Below the pieces are notes generated by a model. It did no database searches, was not told where the DNA came from, and saw nothing but the letters and a program-made list of their open reading frames with translations. From CAZTAR01 sp043813895 (GTDB lineage Bacteria; Planctomycetota; Phycisphaerae; UBA1845; UTPLA1): a DNA stretch of 64,000 nt. The stretch is from positions 11,368-75,367 of the forward strand of contig JBDRKQ010000048.1 in assembly GCA_043813895.1 (NCBI GenBank). Direction: 5' to 3'. Made by a program: the position numbers and the translations under genes. Shown here piece by piece: positions 44,469 through 54,865 of this stretch (positions are counted from its first letter, which is position 1; each line of letters opens with the position of its first letter).

Positions 44469-44596
44469 AGGCCCACGGATCGCAATCCGTGTGCTTGGCG
44501 CAGCAGACAAGCGGCACGGCGCTCGCTTGATGGAGGGCCGTGCCGCAGGTAGGGCTGAGTTCGATGTGATGGATCGAAGATCCATCTGCTATGGGA

Positions 44597-46264
<1,668 letters not shown>

Positions 46265-46354
46265 GGTTGCTTTCTCCGAATGCTTGTCCTGTTCTTTTTT
46301 CTTGCGTGGTGTGTAATGTCACAGGAGCGTGTACGCACGGTCGTCGGCGGAGTG

Positions 46355-46660
46355 CTAGTCGTCCGCGTCGCCGATGCCCGAGTAGGGCTCGTCCTGCCAG
46401 ACAGTACCCTTCTGTTTGACCTGGAGCTCGATCGTCTCGACGGCGTCGGAATCGACGAAAATGACGTCGTCGACCACCTCCGCATCGTCGAACTGTGAGA
46501 CCCTGATCTCGATCCTGAAGCCCGTCTCCTCTATCACGTTGTACGCCAGCGGATGGATGTGCAAGGACTCCTCGTTGCCGGGGAATGTCAGCACCAACCT
46601 TGCGGCGGGTCCGAACTGGAGTGACTCATCTAGGGCGGCTTTCAGGAGCTTGGCTCGCAT
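46355..46660 (-). CDS. Unknown small protein encoded between groES and groEL
   Basis: A 101-residue cytosolic protein with no family I recognise. It is acidic and beta-rich: RLVLTFPGNEESLHIHPLAY, then ETGFRIEIRVSQFDDAEVVD and VIFVDSDAVETIELQVKQKG. It has no cysteine, membrane segment or signal. It starts 36 nt after groES and ends 90 nt before groEL, so it is surely cotranscribed. Its position suggests a part in chaperonin function or its control. I found no inverted repeat of CIRCE type ahead of the cluster. Confidence 0.75.
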   Translation of the reverse strand: MRAKLLKAALDESLQFGPAARLVLTFPGNEESLHIHPLAYNVIEETGFRIEIRVSQFDDAEVVDDVIFVDSDAVETIELQVKQKGTVWQDEPYSGIGDADD

Positions 46661-46696
46661 GCAACTCTTTCTTGACTCGTCCGACCCACCTTGGGG

Positions 46697-46999
46697 TCAC
46701 TCGATGATCGCAAGGATGTCCGACTCGTCCATAATCATGTACTCTTGGTCGTTGACCTTGATCTCCGTTCCGGCGTAGCTCGTGAAGAGGACTTCGTCGC
46801 CTTTCTTCACCTGCAATGCGGATCGCTCACCGGTATCGAGCAGCTTGCCGTCGCCGACCGCCTGGACCCGTCCCCGCTTCGGCTTCTCTTTGGCCGATTC
46901 GGGCAGGACGATGCCGCCGGCCGTCATGGCCTCAGCCTCGATCCGCTTGAGAAGCACCTTGTCGCCGAGAGGCCGAATCTTCACCTTGGTAACCGCCAT
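46697..46999 (-). CDS. groES: Co-chaperonin GroES
   Basis: A 100-residue Hsp10 that caps the GroEL ring. It has the usual start VKIRPLGDKVLLKRIEAE, and the mobile loop with AMTAGGIVLPESAKEKP. The roof and core strands are VQAVGDGK and KKGDEVLFTSYAGTEIKV. AAGGAGT precedes the ATG. It is the first of the groES-X-groEL trio. Confidence 0.95.
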   Translation of the reverse strand: MAVTKVKIRPLGDKVLLKRIEAEAMTAGGIVLPESAKEKPKRGRVQAVGDGKLLDTGERSALQVKKGDEVLFTSYAGTEIKVNDQEYMIMDESDILAIIE

Positions 47000-47116
47000 C
47001 GTGTAACTCCTTGTTTGTCTAGCTGACCTTGACTTCCACCTAATGAATCGTCGTGCCGCTTTGGCTCAGGCGGCCTCAACCGGCGTCCGCCTGGCGGAAA
47101 CCGGTCGGCTCGGCCG

Positions 47117-47542
47117 TCAGTTCTTCCACGTATCGAACGGCCCGTTGTCGCGGCACACCCGTTTAACAGCTTTTGCGAGTAGGGAGGCGAGCAGGTTCCG
47201 GTGCGTGTCGGCCCGGACGACACTCAGGGCTTCCAGCGTCAGGGCTTCCCAGAGCAACTGGCGGTCCGGTTCGTCGCACACGAGCAGACACGGCAACTCG
47301 ATCCCCATCCGTCGAATCCGCCTCAAAACCGCCAGCCCGTCGACAACCGATCGGTTCGCATTGAGGATGCCGAGGTGCATCTCGCGCGAAGCCGCCATGC
47401 CGATCGCTTCCCCCTCGGTCCGCGGCCAGTGGAGGACGGCCCGCATCTGAGCCAGTGATCTGGCAAGATCGTCGGCCCAGGGCACGTCGCGGGTGGGGGC
47501 GATCATGATGTGGACCCGGTTTGTCACAAGGTTCGAGGTCAT
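47117..47542 (-). CDS. Degenerate response-regulator receiver-like protein
   Basis: A 141-residue protein if it begins at MTSNLVTNRVHIMIAP; starts 42 codons upstream or 12 downstream are possible. The alternating pattern fits a receiver fold: VHIMIAPTRDVPWADDLARS, then GILNANRSVVDGLAVLRRIR and LPCLLVCDEPDRQLLWEALT. The phospho-acceptor Asp position (usually in LLDLMMP) reads ILNANR, so it is Asn, and the usual acidic pair near the N-terminus is missing. It therefore may be a pseudo-receiver that signals by protein contact. It lies 117 nt upstream of groES on the same strand; a functional link is not shown. Confidence 0.55.
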   Translation of the reverse strand: MTSNLVTNRVHIMIAPTRDVPWADDLARSLAQMRAVLHWPRTEGEAIGMAASREMHLGILNANRSVVDGLAVLRRIRRMGIELPCLLVCDEPDRQLLWEALTLEALSVVRADTHRNLLASLLAKAVKRVCRDNGPFDTWKN

Positions 47543-47878
47543 CGGTTCGGTTGGGATTCTCCGGTGGCGCACGCAATCCGCGTACACTCGATATGCCCCA
47601 CTGCAAACCCCATGCCAGCCTCCGGGGCGGTTTCGCAACGGAGCGCGATCGTCACAACTAACTGTCATGACGGGGGTTGTGTGGTGTTACTACGCGGAGG
47701 ACCCCGGCGTGGGGAATCGCCCACCCTAGCCTGGTTTGGCAGTCTCGCACCGGGTTGGGGGTGTGGAACTGTCAATCTGGCATGTTCCGACGGCGCGGGC
47801 TCCCGGAGAGACTCCCGCTCAGCCCGATCGGCATCCGGCCTGTCACCGGCACCGCCCCCGTGTAGCATAACGAGAATA
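47543..47878. other. Non-coding spacer
   Basis: Between the divergent pseudo-receiver and aldehyde dehydrogenase genes. No gene is seen; a large palindrome follows at its right end. Confidence 0.4.
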
Positions 47879-47942
47879 CGCTCTGCCGAGAATCCCTTCT
47901 CGGCACCGGTCTGAGGGCCGAGAAGGGATTCTCGGCAGAGCG
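47879..47942. repeat. Large perfect palindrome with 26-bp arms
   Basis: 47879-47904 and 47917-47942 are exact reverse complements (CGCTCTGCCGAGAATCCCTT in the left arm) around a 12-nt loop. It is followed at about 47952-47970 by a second hairpin, CACCGGCG-AGA-CGCCGGTG, just before the aldehyde dehydrogenase start. Confidence 0.9.
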
Positions 47943-47992
47943 ATTAGAAAACCACCGGCGAGACGCCGGTGCCGCAGAGAGCGAGGACGATC

Positions 47993-49435
47993 ATGTTGAA
48001 CGAAGCATATCCCTATTACGTGGCCAATGAGGCGGTCTTCGCCAACCGTGAACTCGCGGTGACGAACAAGTACACGGGGGAGATGGCGACGCGCGTGGCG
48101 CGTGCGGACGAAGCAGCCATCACGCAAGCCATCGACAAGGCGACGGAAGCACGGGATGCCTGCCGGCGGATGCCGTCGTTTGCCAGGGCGGCGGTGTTGA
48201 ACCACGTTGTTCAACGCATGACCGAGCGACACGAGGAGTTGGCTCGCGCGTTGGCGGTCGAGGCCGGCAAGCCGATCCGTGACGCGCGGGGAGAAGTGAC
48301 GCGCGGCATCGACACGTTCCGCTTGGCGGCGGAGGAGGCGACGCGCATCTACGGTGAATACATGCCGCTGGACATCTCCGCGCGGGCGGAAAGCTACGAG
48401 GGCATTTCCAAGCGTGTACCGGTCGGCGTGTGCTCGCTCATCTCGCCGTTCAACTTTCCGATCAACCTGGTTGCCCACAAGGTCGCGCCGGCGATTGCGG
48501 CCGGATGCCCGTTCGTGTTGAAGCCCGCGTCGTTGACGCCGGTCGGCGCGCTGATGCTCGGCGAGATCCTCGCGGAGACGGACCTACCGCGCGGCGCGTT
48601 CAGTATTCTCCCGTGCAGTCGCGACGGCGCGGGGAGGTTCGTCACTGACGAACGACTCAAGCTCCTTTCGTTCACAGGCTCGCCGGAGGCGGGTTGGTCG
48701 CTGAAGGCCAAGGCGGGCAAGATGAAGGTCGTGCTGGAGTTGGGCGGCAACGCTGGCTGCATCGTGGACCAGGGCGTCGATCAAGACTACGCAGTCTCGC
48801 GGATCATCCTGGGGGCCTTCTATCAATCGGGCCAATCGTGCATCAGCGTGCAGCGCATATTCATCCACGCGTCCATCTACGAGGCCTTCAAATCGAAGCT
48901 CGTTTTGGCCGCCGGGCAGCTCAAGAGCGGCGACCCTTTGAATGAGGAAACGTTCCTCGGGCCGCTGATTACCGAGGAGGACGCGAAGCGGGTCGAAGGC
49001 TGGGTCAACGAGGCTGTCGGGCATGGTGCGAAAGTCCTGTGCGGCGGGCGGCGCAACGGCTCGCTGTATGACGCCACCTTCGTTGAAGGCGTGCCCGACG
49101 AGGCGCCGCTGAGTTGTCGCGAGGTCTTCGGGCCGGTGGCCATCCTGGAACCGTTCACCTCCTTCGCGGAGGCGTGCGCCAGGGTGAACGCGAGCGACTA
49201 CGGCCTCCAGGCGGGCGTGTTTACAAAGAATATCCACTCGGCGTTCTACGCGTTCAACGAGCTGGAAGTGGGCGGCGTCGTGATCAACGATATTCCGTCG
49301 CTCCGCGTTGACAGCATGCCGTATGGCGGTGTGAAAAACAGCGGCCTGGGTCGAGAGGGAATTCGGTACGCCATCGAGGATATGACGGAAATCCGCCTCA
49401 TGGTGCTCAACCGGATCGGCAGCCAGGCGGAATAG
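47993..49435 (+). CDS. NAD(P)-dependent aldehyde dehydrogenase
   Basis: A 480-residue ALDH. It oxidises an aldehyde to the acid through a thiohemiacetal. The catalytic Cys is in YQSGQSCISVQRIF and the general-base Glu in VVLELGGNAGCIV. The N169-type Asn is in SPFNFPINLVAHKVAP. The cofactor loop has FTGSPEAGWSLK. It lacks a signal peptide. The closest known groups by these motifs are lactaldehyde and non-phosphorylating glyceraldehyde-phosphate dehydrogenases; the substrate is not certain. It begins 23 nt after a palindrome and ends before a MITE-like repeat. Confidence 0.9.
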   Translation: MLNEAYPYYVANEAVFANRELAVTNKYTGEMATRVARADEAAITQAIDKATEARDACRRMPSFARAAVLNHVVQRMTERHEELARALAVEAGKPIRDARGEVTRGIDTFRLAAEEATRIYGEYMPLDISARAESYEGISKRVPVGVCSLISPFNFPINLVAHKVAPAIAAGCPFVLKPASLTPVGALMLGEILAETDLPRGAFSILPCSRDGAGRFVTDERLKLLSFTGSPEAGWSLKAKAGKMKVVLELGGNAGCIVDQGVDQDYAVSRIILGAFYQSGQSCISVQRIFIHASIYEAFKSKLVLAAGQLKSGDPLNEETFLGPLITEEDAKRVEGWVNEAVGHGAKVLCGGRRNGSLYDATFVEGVPDEAPLSCREVFGPVAILEPFTSFAEACARVNASDYGLQAGVFTKNIHSAFYAFNELEVGGVVINDIPSLRVDSMPYGGVKNSGLGREGIRYAIEDMTEIRLMVLNRIGSQAE

Positions 49436-49487
49436 GCGCCACAACGGATCGCGTGCAACGCCTTGAAAGCCCACGGGTCACGTAAGG

Positions 49488-49610
49488 GCGTGCGCATAAA
49501 TAAGCTGAACGAATGCCGAAGGATAGTACGGGCGTCCTGCCCGTAGCCGCACGGGCAAGATGCCCGTACCACCCATATGAAATGTGCAACTTATTCATGC
49601 GCGAGTCCTA
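49488..49610. repeat. MITE-like repeat, copy 2 (with extra hairpin unit)
   Basis: Left end GCGTGCGCATAAATAAGCTG and right end ATGTGCAACTTATTCATGCG-CGAGTCC. Internally it has the hairpin CACGGGCAAGATGCCCGTA plus an additional one, TACGGGCGTCCTGCCCGTA. The ends are imperfect inverted repeats (about 15 of 19). Confidence 0.85.
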
Positions 49611-49703
49611 AGTGCTCAGCCCGAGTAGCACCGTCTGACGAAGTCAGGCCGTGTGGATGCGGCTGAGCCGAACCACGGCCTCGCTCCACGAGACCGTGCC
49701 ACG

Positions 49704-51227
49704 CTACCGTTCCTCGAGTCGGAAGACGACGCCGGCAGGAACGAGGTCGTATTTCTCTCGAATCCACTCCGGCACGTAGTGCTCGGATTCGCTGCACACG
49801 TAGGCCGTGCCGCGTTCGACGAACGGCCTGACGGCGTCCGGCGACAGTGGAATCATGGGCTGCGCAGGCGTTATGTCGCCTCCGGTCGTCAAGGCCACAC
49901 TCTGGTGTGTGCGTTCCACATCTCGCACAACTGCCAGGGCGTTCTTGATCGTGGTATCGGCGATGAGCAATCCGTCCGGCGCGGCCTGCTCGAGGGCCGC
50001 CCGAGCGAACCGTGATGCGCTGTCCTCACCGTTCTTGCGGGGCCGGATGAAATAGACGTAGCTGTCGCGGGGCGGGATGTGCCGCTTGACGCCGATGCTG
50101 GTTTGGCGGTCCTTCAGCAGCCTGGGCGCGAACTCGTAGACGGCGACTGGAAGCACCGCGAGCATCAGGCAGAGCGTCCGCCTCGCCGCCGATTGGCCGA
50201 GCAAGCGGGGGATTGCCAGACCGACGAACAAAGCAAACAGCACGTAGCACGGGATGAAGAACACGTATTGATCGGGAACGAGGTAGCGGAAAGCGAAGAC
50301 GAACGCGATTACAAAGATCGTGCCGGCGACCACGGCAAACCAGCGTGTTTGCGGTCGCCTCCAAGCCGACCAGAGGCCGACTGGCGCCAGCAGGGCGAGC
50401 GGCGTCGGGAAGTTCATCGCGAAGTATTGGACCGCGTGCCCGGCCTGTCGGGCGAACGGAAACGTATGCGCGAGGACGTGCCGAGCTCGGTTGGGCGGAC
50501 CGACAAGGGCCTCTTTCAACGCGCCACAGAGGGGCTGACCGTCGACGATGTTGGAGGCGACAAGCACGGTGTACGGCAGCGTTCCGATGATCCAGGCAAG
50601 GGCCGGCAACCATAATCGCCCGGGACGGATTCGGCGGGCGCGAAGGCCCCACAGGATGATCCCCGCGTAGGCCGGTAGGTGCAGGATGGCAAAGAGGTGA
50701 TTCGCGGTGCTCAGCCCGTTGACGAGCAGCGCGATGGCCAGCCAATGGAACTCAAACCGGCGAAAGTAGCGATTGAGCAGCCAGAGTTCCGCCACGAGTG
50801 TCAACGCGTAGAGTTCGTAGACTTCAGCGATGACGGCGTGCGTCCAGAAGGTGTGACTGACCGCCAGCAGAATCGTCCCGCCGACCGCGGCGATGCGGCA
50901 ACGCGTGAGGCTCAGGAGCAGGTCCATCGTGACCGCCAGACAGGCCGCGCCACACACGGCGGAGAAGAGGTTGACCCGATAGGCGAACGGCCCGAACGGC
51001 AAGACCGTGAACGCCTTGGCGAGCAGAATGTAGAGCGGGTGGGCAAGCGGAAGGCCGAGGTCACCGGCAAGATCGCCGTGCCAGACGCGAAACTGGAACA
51101 TCCCGCTGTCCTGCCACAGCACTCCCGGCGAGCACGTCAGGGCGTATAGCAAGATCGCGAAGAGGAATGTGGCGGCTACGATCCATCGACGTTGGGCGTC
51201 GTTGACCGGGCTCTCCTGCGTCGTCAT
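49704..51227 (-). CDS. DUF2723/GT117-type membrane glycosyltransferase
   Basis: A 507-residue membrane protein of about ten or more spans. The first outer loop has LTCSPGVLWQDSGMFQFRVW and LPLAHPLYILLAKAF, with the Asp of the GT-C catalytic site (WQDSG). This is the DUF2723 family, now counted among lipid-linked sugar transferases. HAVIAEVYELYALTLVAELW and STANHLFAILHLPAYAG are further family marks. The last 140 residues form a soluble domain (SYVYFIRPRKNG..). It lies downstream of the ACP and FkbH-like genes on the same strand, separated by 135 nt with a repeat pair. It may glycosylate proteins or lipids outside the membrane. Confidence 0.8.
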   Translation of the reverse strand: MTTQESPVNDAQRRWIVAATFLFAILLYALTCSPGVLWQDSGMFQFRVWHGDLAGDLGLPLAHPLYILLAKAFTVLPFGPFAYRVNLFSAVCGAACLAVTMDLLLSLTRCRIAAVGGTILLAVSHTFWTHAVIAEVYELYALTLVAELWLLNRYFRRFEFHWLAIALLVNGLSTANHLFAILHLPAYAGIILWGLRARRIRPGRLWLPALAWIIGTLPYTVLVASNIVDGQPLCGALKEALVGPPNRARHVLAHTFPFARQAGHAVQYFAMNFPTPLALLAPVGLWSAWRRPQTRWFAVVAGTIFVIAFVFAFRYLVPDQYVFFIPCYVLFALFVGLAIPRLLGQSAARRTLCLMLAVLPVAVYEFAPRLLKDRQTSIGVKRHIPPRDSYVYFIRPRKNGEDSASRFARAALEQAAPDGLLIADTTIKNALAVVRDVERTHQSVALTTGGDITPAQPMIPLSPDAVRPFVERGTAYVCSESEHYVPEWIREKYDLVPAGVVFRLEER

Positions 51228-51250
51228 TGCGACATTCCCGATGAACAGCC

Positions 51251-51335
51251 GTAGTGACGTCGGCCCTCTGTGGCCTACGTAAAATGTGGAGGGGCTCCTC
51301 CTCGCATACGTCGGCCACAGGGGGCCGACGCTACT
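51251..51335. repeat. Inverted pair of GTAGCGTCGGCC-type repeats
   Basis: GTAGTGACGTCGGCCCTCTG (51251-51270, arm to 51280) faces an inverted arm at 51308-51335 whose reverse complement begins GTAGCGTCGGCCCCCTGTGG. It lies between ACP and glycosyltransferase genes. Confidence 0.7.
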
Positions 51336-51362
51336 ACCCGCACGCTTTCTCGCGGCGATACG

Positions 51363-51602
51363 CTAGACTTCGACGCCATGCTCGGCAAGCAGGGCTCTCA
51401 GCTTCGGAAGCGACATCGAATCGCCCAGGTTCTCGGCGGGCAGGGTCAGGCCGAATTCCTGCTCCAGCGCGCTGATCAGGCTGATGTGGTTCAGTGAATC
51501 CCAGGTATCCACATTGTCCGGCGACAGATCGTCTGTAATTCGGTCCTCGGGAACACCGAGAATCGAGCTGACAATCGAGCGAAGCCTGCTGCCGTTATTC
51601 AT
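51363..51602 (-). CDS. Acyl carrier protein paired with the FkbH-like protein
   Basis: A 79-residue ACP. The phosphopantetheine serine is Ser36 in TWDSLNHISLISALEQEFG. The WDSLNH form is that of carrier proteins served by FkbH-type enzymes or by stand-alone ligases, unlike the DSLD of fatty acid ACP. The start codon overlaps the stop of the FkbH-like gene (ATGA at 51599-51602). It probably carries a small unit, such as glyceryl, made by its partner. Confidence 0.9.
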   Translation of the reverse strand: MNNGSRLRSIVSSILGVPEDRITDDLSPDNVDTWDSLNHISLISALEQEFGLTLPAENLGDSMSLPKLRALLAEHGVEV

Positions 51603-53470
51603 GGGGCGGATGACTCCTTACTGGCATCGACCACCGAGACTGCCAGCCAATCCGGTGTGGTTGTATCGGCTTCGTCCAAGGCCCATCTCCAGTGCTGCGC
51701 GTCGCCGACACGCTCTGCCTCCACGAATCCACGATCCTGATAAAAAGCCGCAAACGGCTTGTTCTTGACCGTCGGCACGAATTCGGCGACGAGGACCTTC
51801 GCCCCCGCGGCCCGCGCCCGTTCGGCAATCCATCCGACGAAGCCCTGCTCGACGGTCCGGCCGAGCACGCGACAACTCATGAGGAAGATGTGCAGCACCC
51901 ATTCGTCGCTTGAGCGCCGCACGACCGCCAGGCCCACGACCCCGTTGTCGCCGAACCGATCCGCCAGGACGAGCGTGAACACGTTGACGTCCGGATCGGT
52001 CGCGAAGCCGCGGATGTCGTCCTCCGTACACCGAATCGTGTGCATGTTGAACTGATTCGTGCGATTGGTCATCTGCGAAGCCCGCGCGATGTGCGGCTTG
52101 TGGTCTACGAACAGCGTCATCCGCATCTCGAGCTGACGGTAGAACGTCGGCATGTCCAGCACACTTGTTTGCAGCTCGCGGCGGCTCACCTCCGCCTTGT
52201 AAAGCTGCCCCCTCTGCCGGTCGACGTCCGAGATGGACCATTGGTCGAAACAGTCCAGCGCCTCAACGATGCCCGCATAAGCCGCCGGCTCCTCCGGCAG
52301 ATGGACGGTCAACACCTGCGGCAGCACGGTCCGCATCATCTCGCACTCCACGGCGCTGTCGTCCATGAAGACAAAGCTGTCCAGCCCGAGGTTCAGGTCT
52401 TCGGCAAGCTGCTTGACGTTCTCGGGCTTGGGCTGCCAGTTGACGCGCATCGCCGCGAAGTGCTCCGACCTGAGCACCACATCCGGGTGCTTGTCGAGGA
52501 CTTCCTCGACCGTGCCCGGCTCGTTCTTGCTGGCGATGCACAGGACAATCCCACGGCGGTGGAGATCAAGGATGCGACTCTGGAACGCGACGAACGCGTT
52601 GCCCGGGTAGTCGTGCCCCAGCGCGATGCCGTCGAGCCCCACGTCTCCCACGACCCCGCCCCAGAGAGTATTGTCTGCGTCGAGCACAATCACCTTTTTC
52701 GTCAAACCGCAAAGCGGCCTGATGTGGCGAACGTAGAAGCCCGCCAACGGCCAGTAGTACTCCGCCGCGACGGGAATCCGCGCGAAGAAGGCAGTCCTAG
52801 GGTCTTGCCATCTGATGCGGCCATGTTGGGCAACGAGTGCGTCGTAGTCCATTGTGCGGACGTTTTCCATCGACGCCGCCAAACCCGAAAGGGCCTCATT
52901 GGCTCGGGCGATGACCGCGCGTTGGGAAGGCGCGGCCTGTGCGTCGGCAATGCCGAGCGCAAGGGTCGCCGGCAGGTCGTAGTTCTGCACGAGAATCGTC
53001 GCGCTTGACTGCTGGCGAAACGTCACCATCGCAGCCCGCAGCCGCTCGATCCATTCGTCCACGATCGCAGAGGCGGTCTTCCCGTCAAGGCTGTTGAATG
53101 AGTCGTAGAGCGCCGGGCACACATCCGCCAACCGCACCGCCAGCAGCACGACGTCCGGCTTGAACGCTGCGAGCCCCGAGGCCGGATCGATCATCTCCTG
53201 CTCGAATCGCCCGAACGGCCCCACGTACACATCCGCGCCGATCCCCGCCCGCAGCGCCTGCAATCCCAGCGCCGGCTGGATCGGCTCAAACGTAAACGAA
53301 GCAAGCACCCCAAGCCGCAGCGGGACCCGAGCCAGCCCGGCGCGCAGCGCATCCAGTTGCCGCGCCGCACGCGTGATGTTCACGATGGTAGGCCGTGCAT
53401 CCACTTCGGCAAGCACTGCCGCCGCCTGAACGGCATCTGCCGGCGAATTGGCATTTGACGAATTGCCCAT
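51599..53470 (-). CDS. FkbH-like HAD-IIIC protein with GNAT-like tail
   Basis: A 623-residue multidomain protein. The N-terminal part (about 1-240) looks like an SGNH-type domain (VRLGVLASFTFEPIQPAL). The HAD core starts at about residue 262, VIVLDADNTLWGGVVGDVG. Asp-x-Asp-Asn-Thr is the nucleophile motif, followed by CIASKNEPGTVEEVL and the FMDDSAVECEMMR loop. The C-terminal part (about 430-610) has an acetyltransferase-like pattern (VVGLAVVRRSSDEWVLHIF, SCRVLGRTVEQGFVGWI). FkbH proteins load a glyceryl unit from 1,3-bisphosphoglycerate on an ACP with loss of both phosphates. The coupled ACP gene fits this role. The product is unknown. Confidence 0.85.
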   Translation of the reverse strand: MGNSSNANSPADAVQAAAVLAEVDARPTIVNITRAARQLDALRAGLARVPLRLGVLASFTFEPIQPALGLQALRAGIGADVYVGPFGRFEQEMIDPASGLAAFKPDVVLLAVRLADVCPALYDSFNSLDGKTASAIVDEWIERLRAAMVTFRQQSSATILVQNYDLPATLALGIADAQAAPSQRAVIARANEALSGLAASMENVRTMDYDALVAQHGRIRWQDPRTAFFARIPVAAEYYWPLAGFYVRHIRPLCGLTKKVIVLDADNTLWGGVVGDVGLDGIALGHDYPGNAFVAFQSRILDLHRRGIVLCIASKNEPGTVEEVLDKHPDVVLRSEHFAAMRVNWQPKPENVKQLAEDLNLGLDSFVFMDDSAVECEMMRTVLPQVLTVHLPEEPAAYAGIVEALDCFDQWSISDVDRQRGQLYKAEVSRRELQTSVLDMPTFYRQLEMRMTLFVDHKPHIARASQMTNRTNQFNMHTIRCTEDDIRGFATDPDVNVFTLVLADRFGDNGVVGLAVVRRSSDEWVLHIFLMSCRVLGRTVEQGFVGWIAERARAAGAKVLVAEFVPTVKNKPFAAFYQDRGFVEAERVGDAQHWRWALDEADTTTPDWLAVSVVDASKESSAP

Positions 53471-53626
53471 TGAGCACGATTCCTTATGGCGCGCATTCTA
53501 ATCGCTCGCGCCGATTGCGTCATGTGAACCTCCTCCCGCTTGGCAGATTCGGGCTGTCACGAGAATCGAAGTGCCGGACCCTGCCTCACACCGCGTTGGC
53601 GCCTGATCTTGCCGATTGCCGGACGA

Positions 53627-54865
53627 CTACCCCAGCGCACGAACGGTCTCTTCCAGCGCCGCCAGGCCTGCCTGCTCAGCGGCAATGCCCTGCTCCAGCA
53701 ACGGCGCAATGGCCGCGATCCGCTCGGGTACACGGGCCCGGTCTCGTAAGCTCCGAGGCACCGGCTCACAGGTGGACACTTCGTAACCGTAGCGTGCGTA
53801 CCACTCGGATGCCCGCCCATAGTGCTTCGCCGCGGCCAACGCTGAATTTCGTGCCTGTCCCGCGAATTCCGCAGCCACGGAGCGAAGCCACACCTCGCAA
53901 CATCGCCGCGCCGCGAGCCGCTCGAACGCCGCCCAGCAGAACCATTCCTCGGTCTGCGAGAAGTCTTTGGTGGGATCGGCCACATCGGCGGCATATGCCC
54001 GAAGCGCGGCCATCCCCTGTGGCTCGCCGCGCCAATCATGCGCTGCCCCCTTGGCAAGTGCCCGCTTAAGCGCCAGCCGCGTGATCTCGCCGCGCGGCAT
54101 CGGCTCGCCCTGTTTCACCAACACGTACACGGCGTACGGCCCGAGCTTGTCCACGTCAATCCACCCGGGCATGACGGTTCCGTCGAAGCATATCTGCCGA
54201 TTACACTTCTCTTCGTGATAGCCGGTGATCAGGCCCCCGTCCATGTGCTCGCTCATGATTGGGGTGCCTGCATCAACGTGCTTCTTCACAAAGGCCCAGA
54301 CTGCATCCGGATCCTGCGTGCGCGCCATGTCGTATCCAAGGCCAAAGCAGCCGGGCAGAAACGCGAATACCTCCAACGGGCCGTCTGATTTCGGATCACC
54401 TCGAACCGCCATGTACGCAGGTGAGATATCGCCGTACTCGTACCCGAAGCTGAAGGCCCAACCGCTCGCGGCCGCGAACTCCATGAAGTCGATCTCGACG
54501 CCCGCATGGTTCATCGCGGCCACGACACCCAACGGCACGCCCGCGCCGCAGTAGTCTGGAATCTCCTGCTCACAACGCTCCGCGACCGCGGCGATGGAGT
54601 TCGAGTTGGTCATCCGCCCGGCGAGGGCATGCTCTCGAAGCCCCGCCCAGCTTGAGAAACCGAAGTGCATCGCGACGACAAGCTGCGTCTCACTGAGCGA
54701 AACGCGGGCCGCCAGGATGTTAGCGTCACTTGCCTCCGCGAACCGCCGCAGCGACCGCAGAAGATGGCAGCAACGGGCTTCGCCCCGACGCTGCGCAGCG
54801 AGCAGTTGCTTGGCGGACTTCTTCAGGTGATCGAGATTCGGGTGCTTCGGAAGTGGCGACGGCAT
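53627..54865 (-). CDS. Protein of unknown function, possibly papain-fold/BtrH-like
   Basis: A 412-residue protein starting at MPSPLPKHPNLDHLKKSAKQ, with AAGGAAGG 7 nt upstream. The first 80 residues are the helical leader often found before ankyrin-like or other domains (LVVAMHFGFSSWAGLREHAL). The next part has a Cys at the start of a helix (DYCGAGVPLGVVAAMNHAG) and an SGWAFSFGYEYG segment. A late strand with GGLITGYHEEKCNRQICFDG follows. Cys-helix ... G-x-x-x-GY resembles C39-like or BtrH N-terminal folds, but this is a weak match by eye. No signal peptide. The ACP/FkbH genes lie downstream on the same strand. Confidence 0.45.
   Translation of the reverse strand: MPSPLPKHPNLDHLKKSAKQLLAAQRRGEARCCHLLRSLRRFAEASDANILAARVSLSETQLVVAMHFGFSSWAGLREHALAGRMTNSNSIAAVAERCEQEIPDYCGAGVPLGVVAAMNHAGVEIDFMEFAAASGWAFSFGYEYGDISPAYMAVRGDPKSDGPLEVFAFLPGCFGLGYDMARTQDPDAVWAFVKKHVDAGTPIMSEHMDGGLITGYHEEKCNRQICFDGTVMPGWIDVDKLGPYAVYVLVKQGEPMPRGEITRLALKRALAKGAAHDWRGEPQGMAALRAYAADVADPTKDFSQTEEWFCWAAFERLAARRCCEVWLRSVAAEFAGQARNSALAAAKHYGRASEWYARYGYEVSTCEPVPRSLRDRARVPERIAAIAPLLEQGIAAEQAGLAALEETVRALG

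Noticed and set aside
46347..46355. GAGTGCTAG like one half of a CIRCE heat-shock operator
   Set aside because: No second half at 9-nt spacing, and it lies at the end of the gene between groES and groEL, not before groES.
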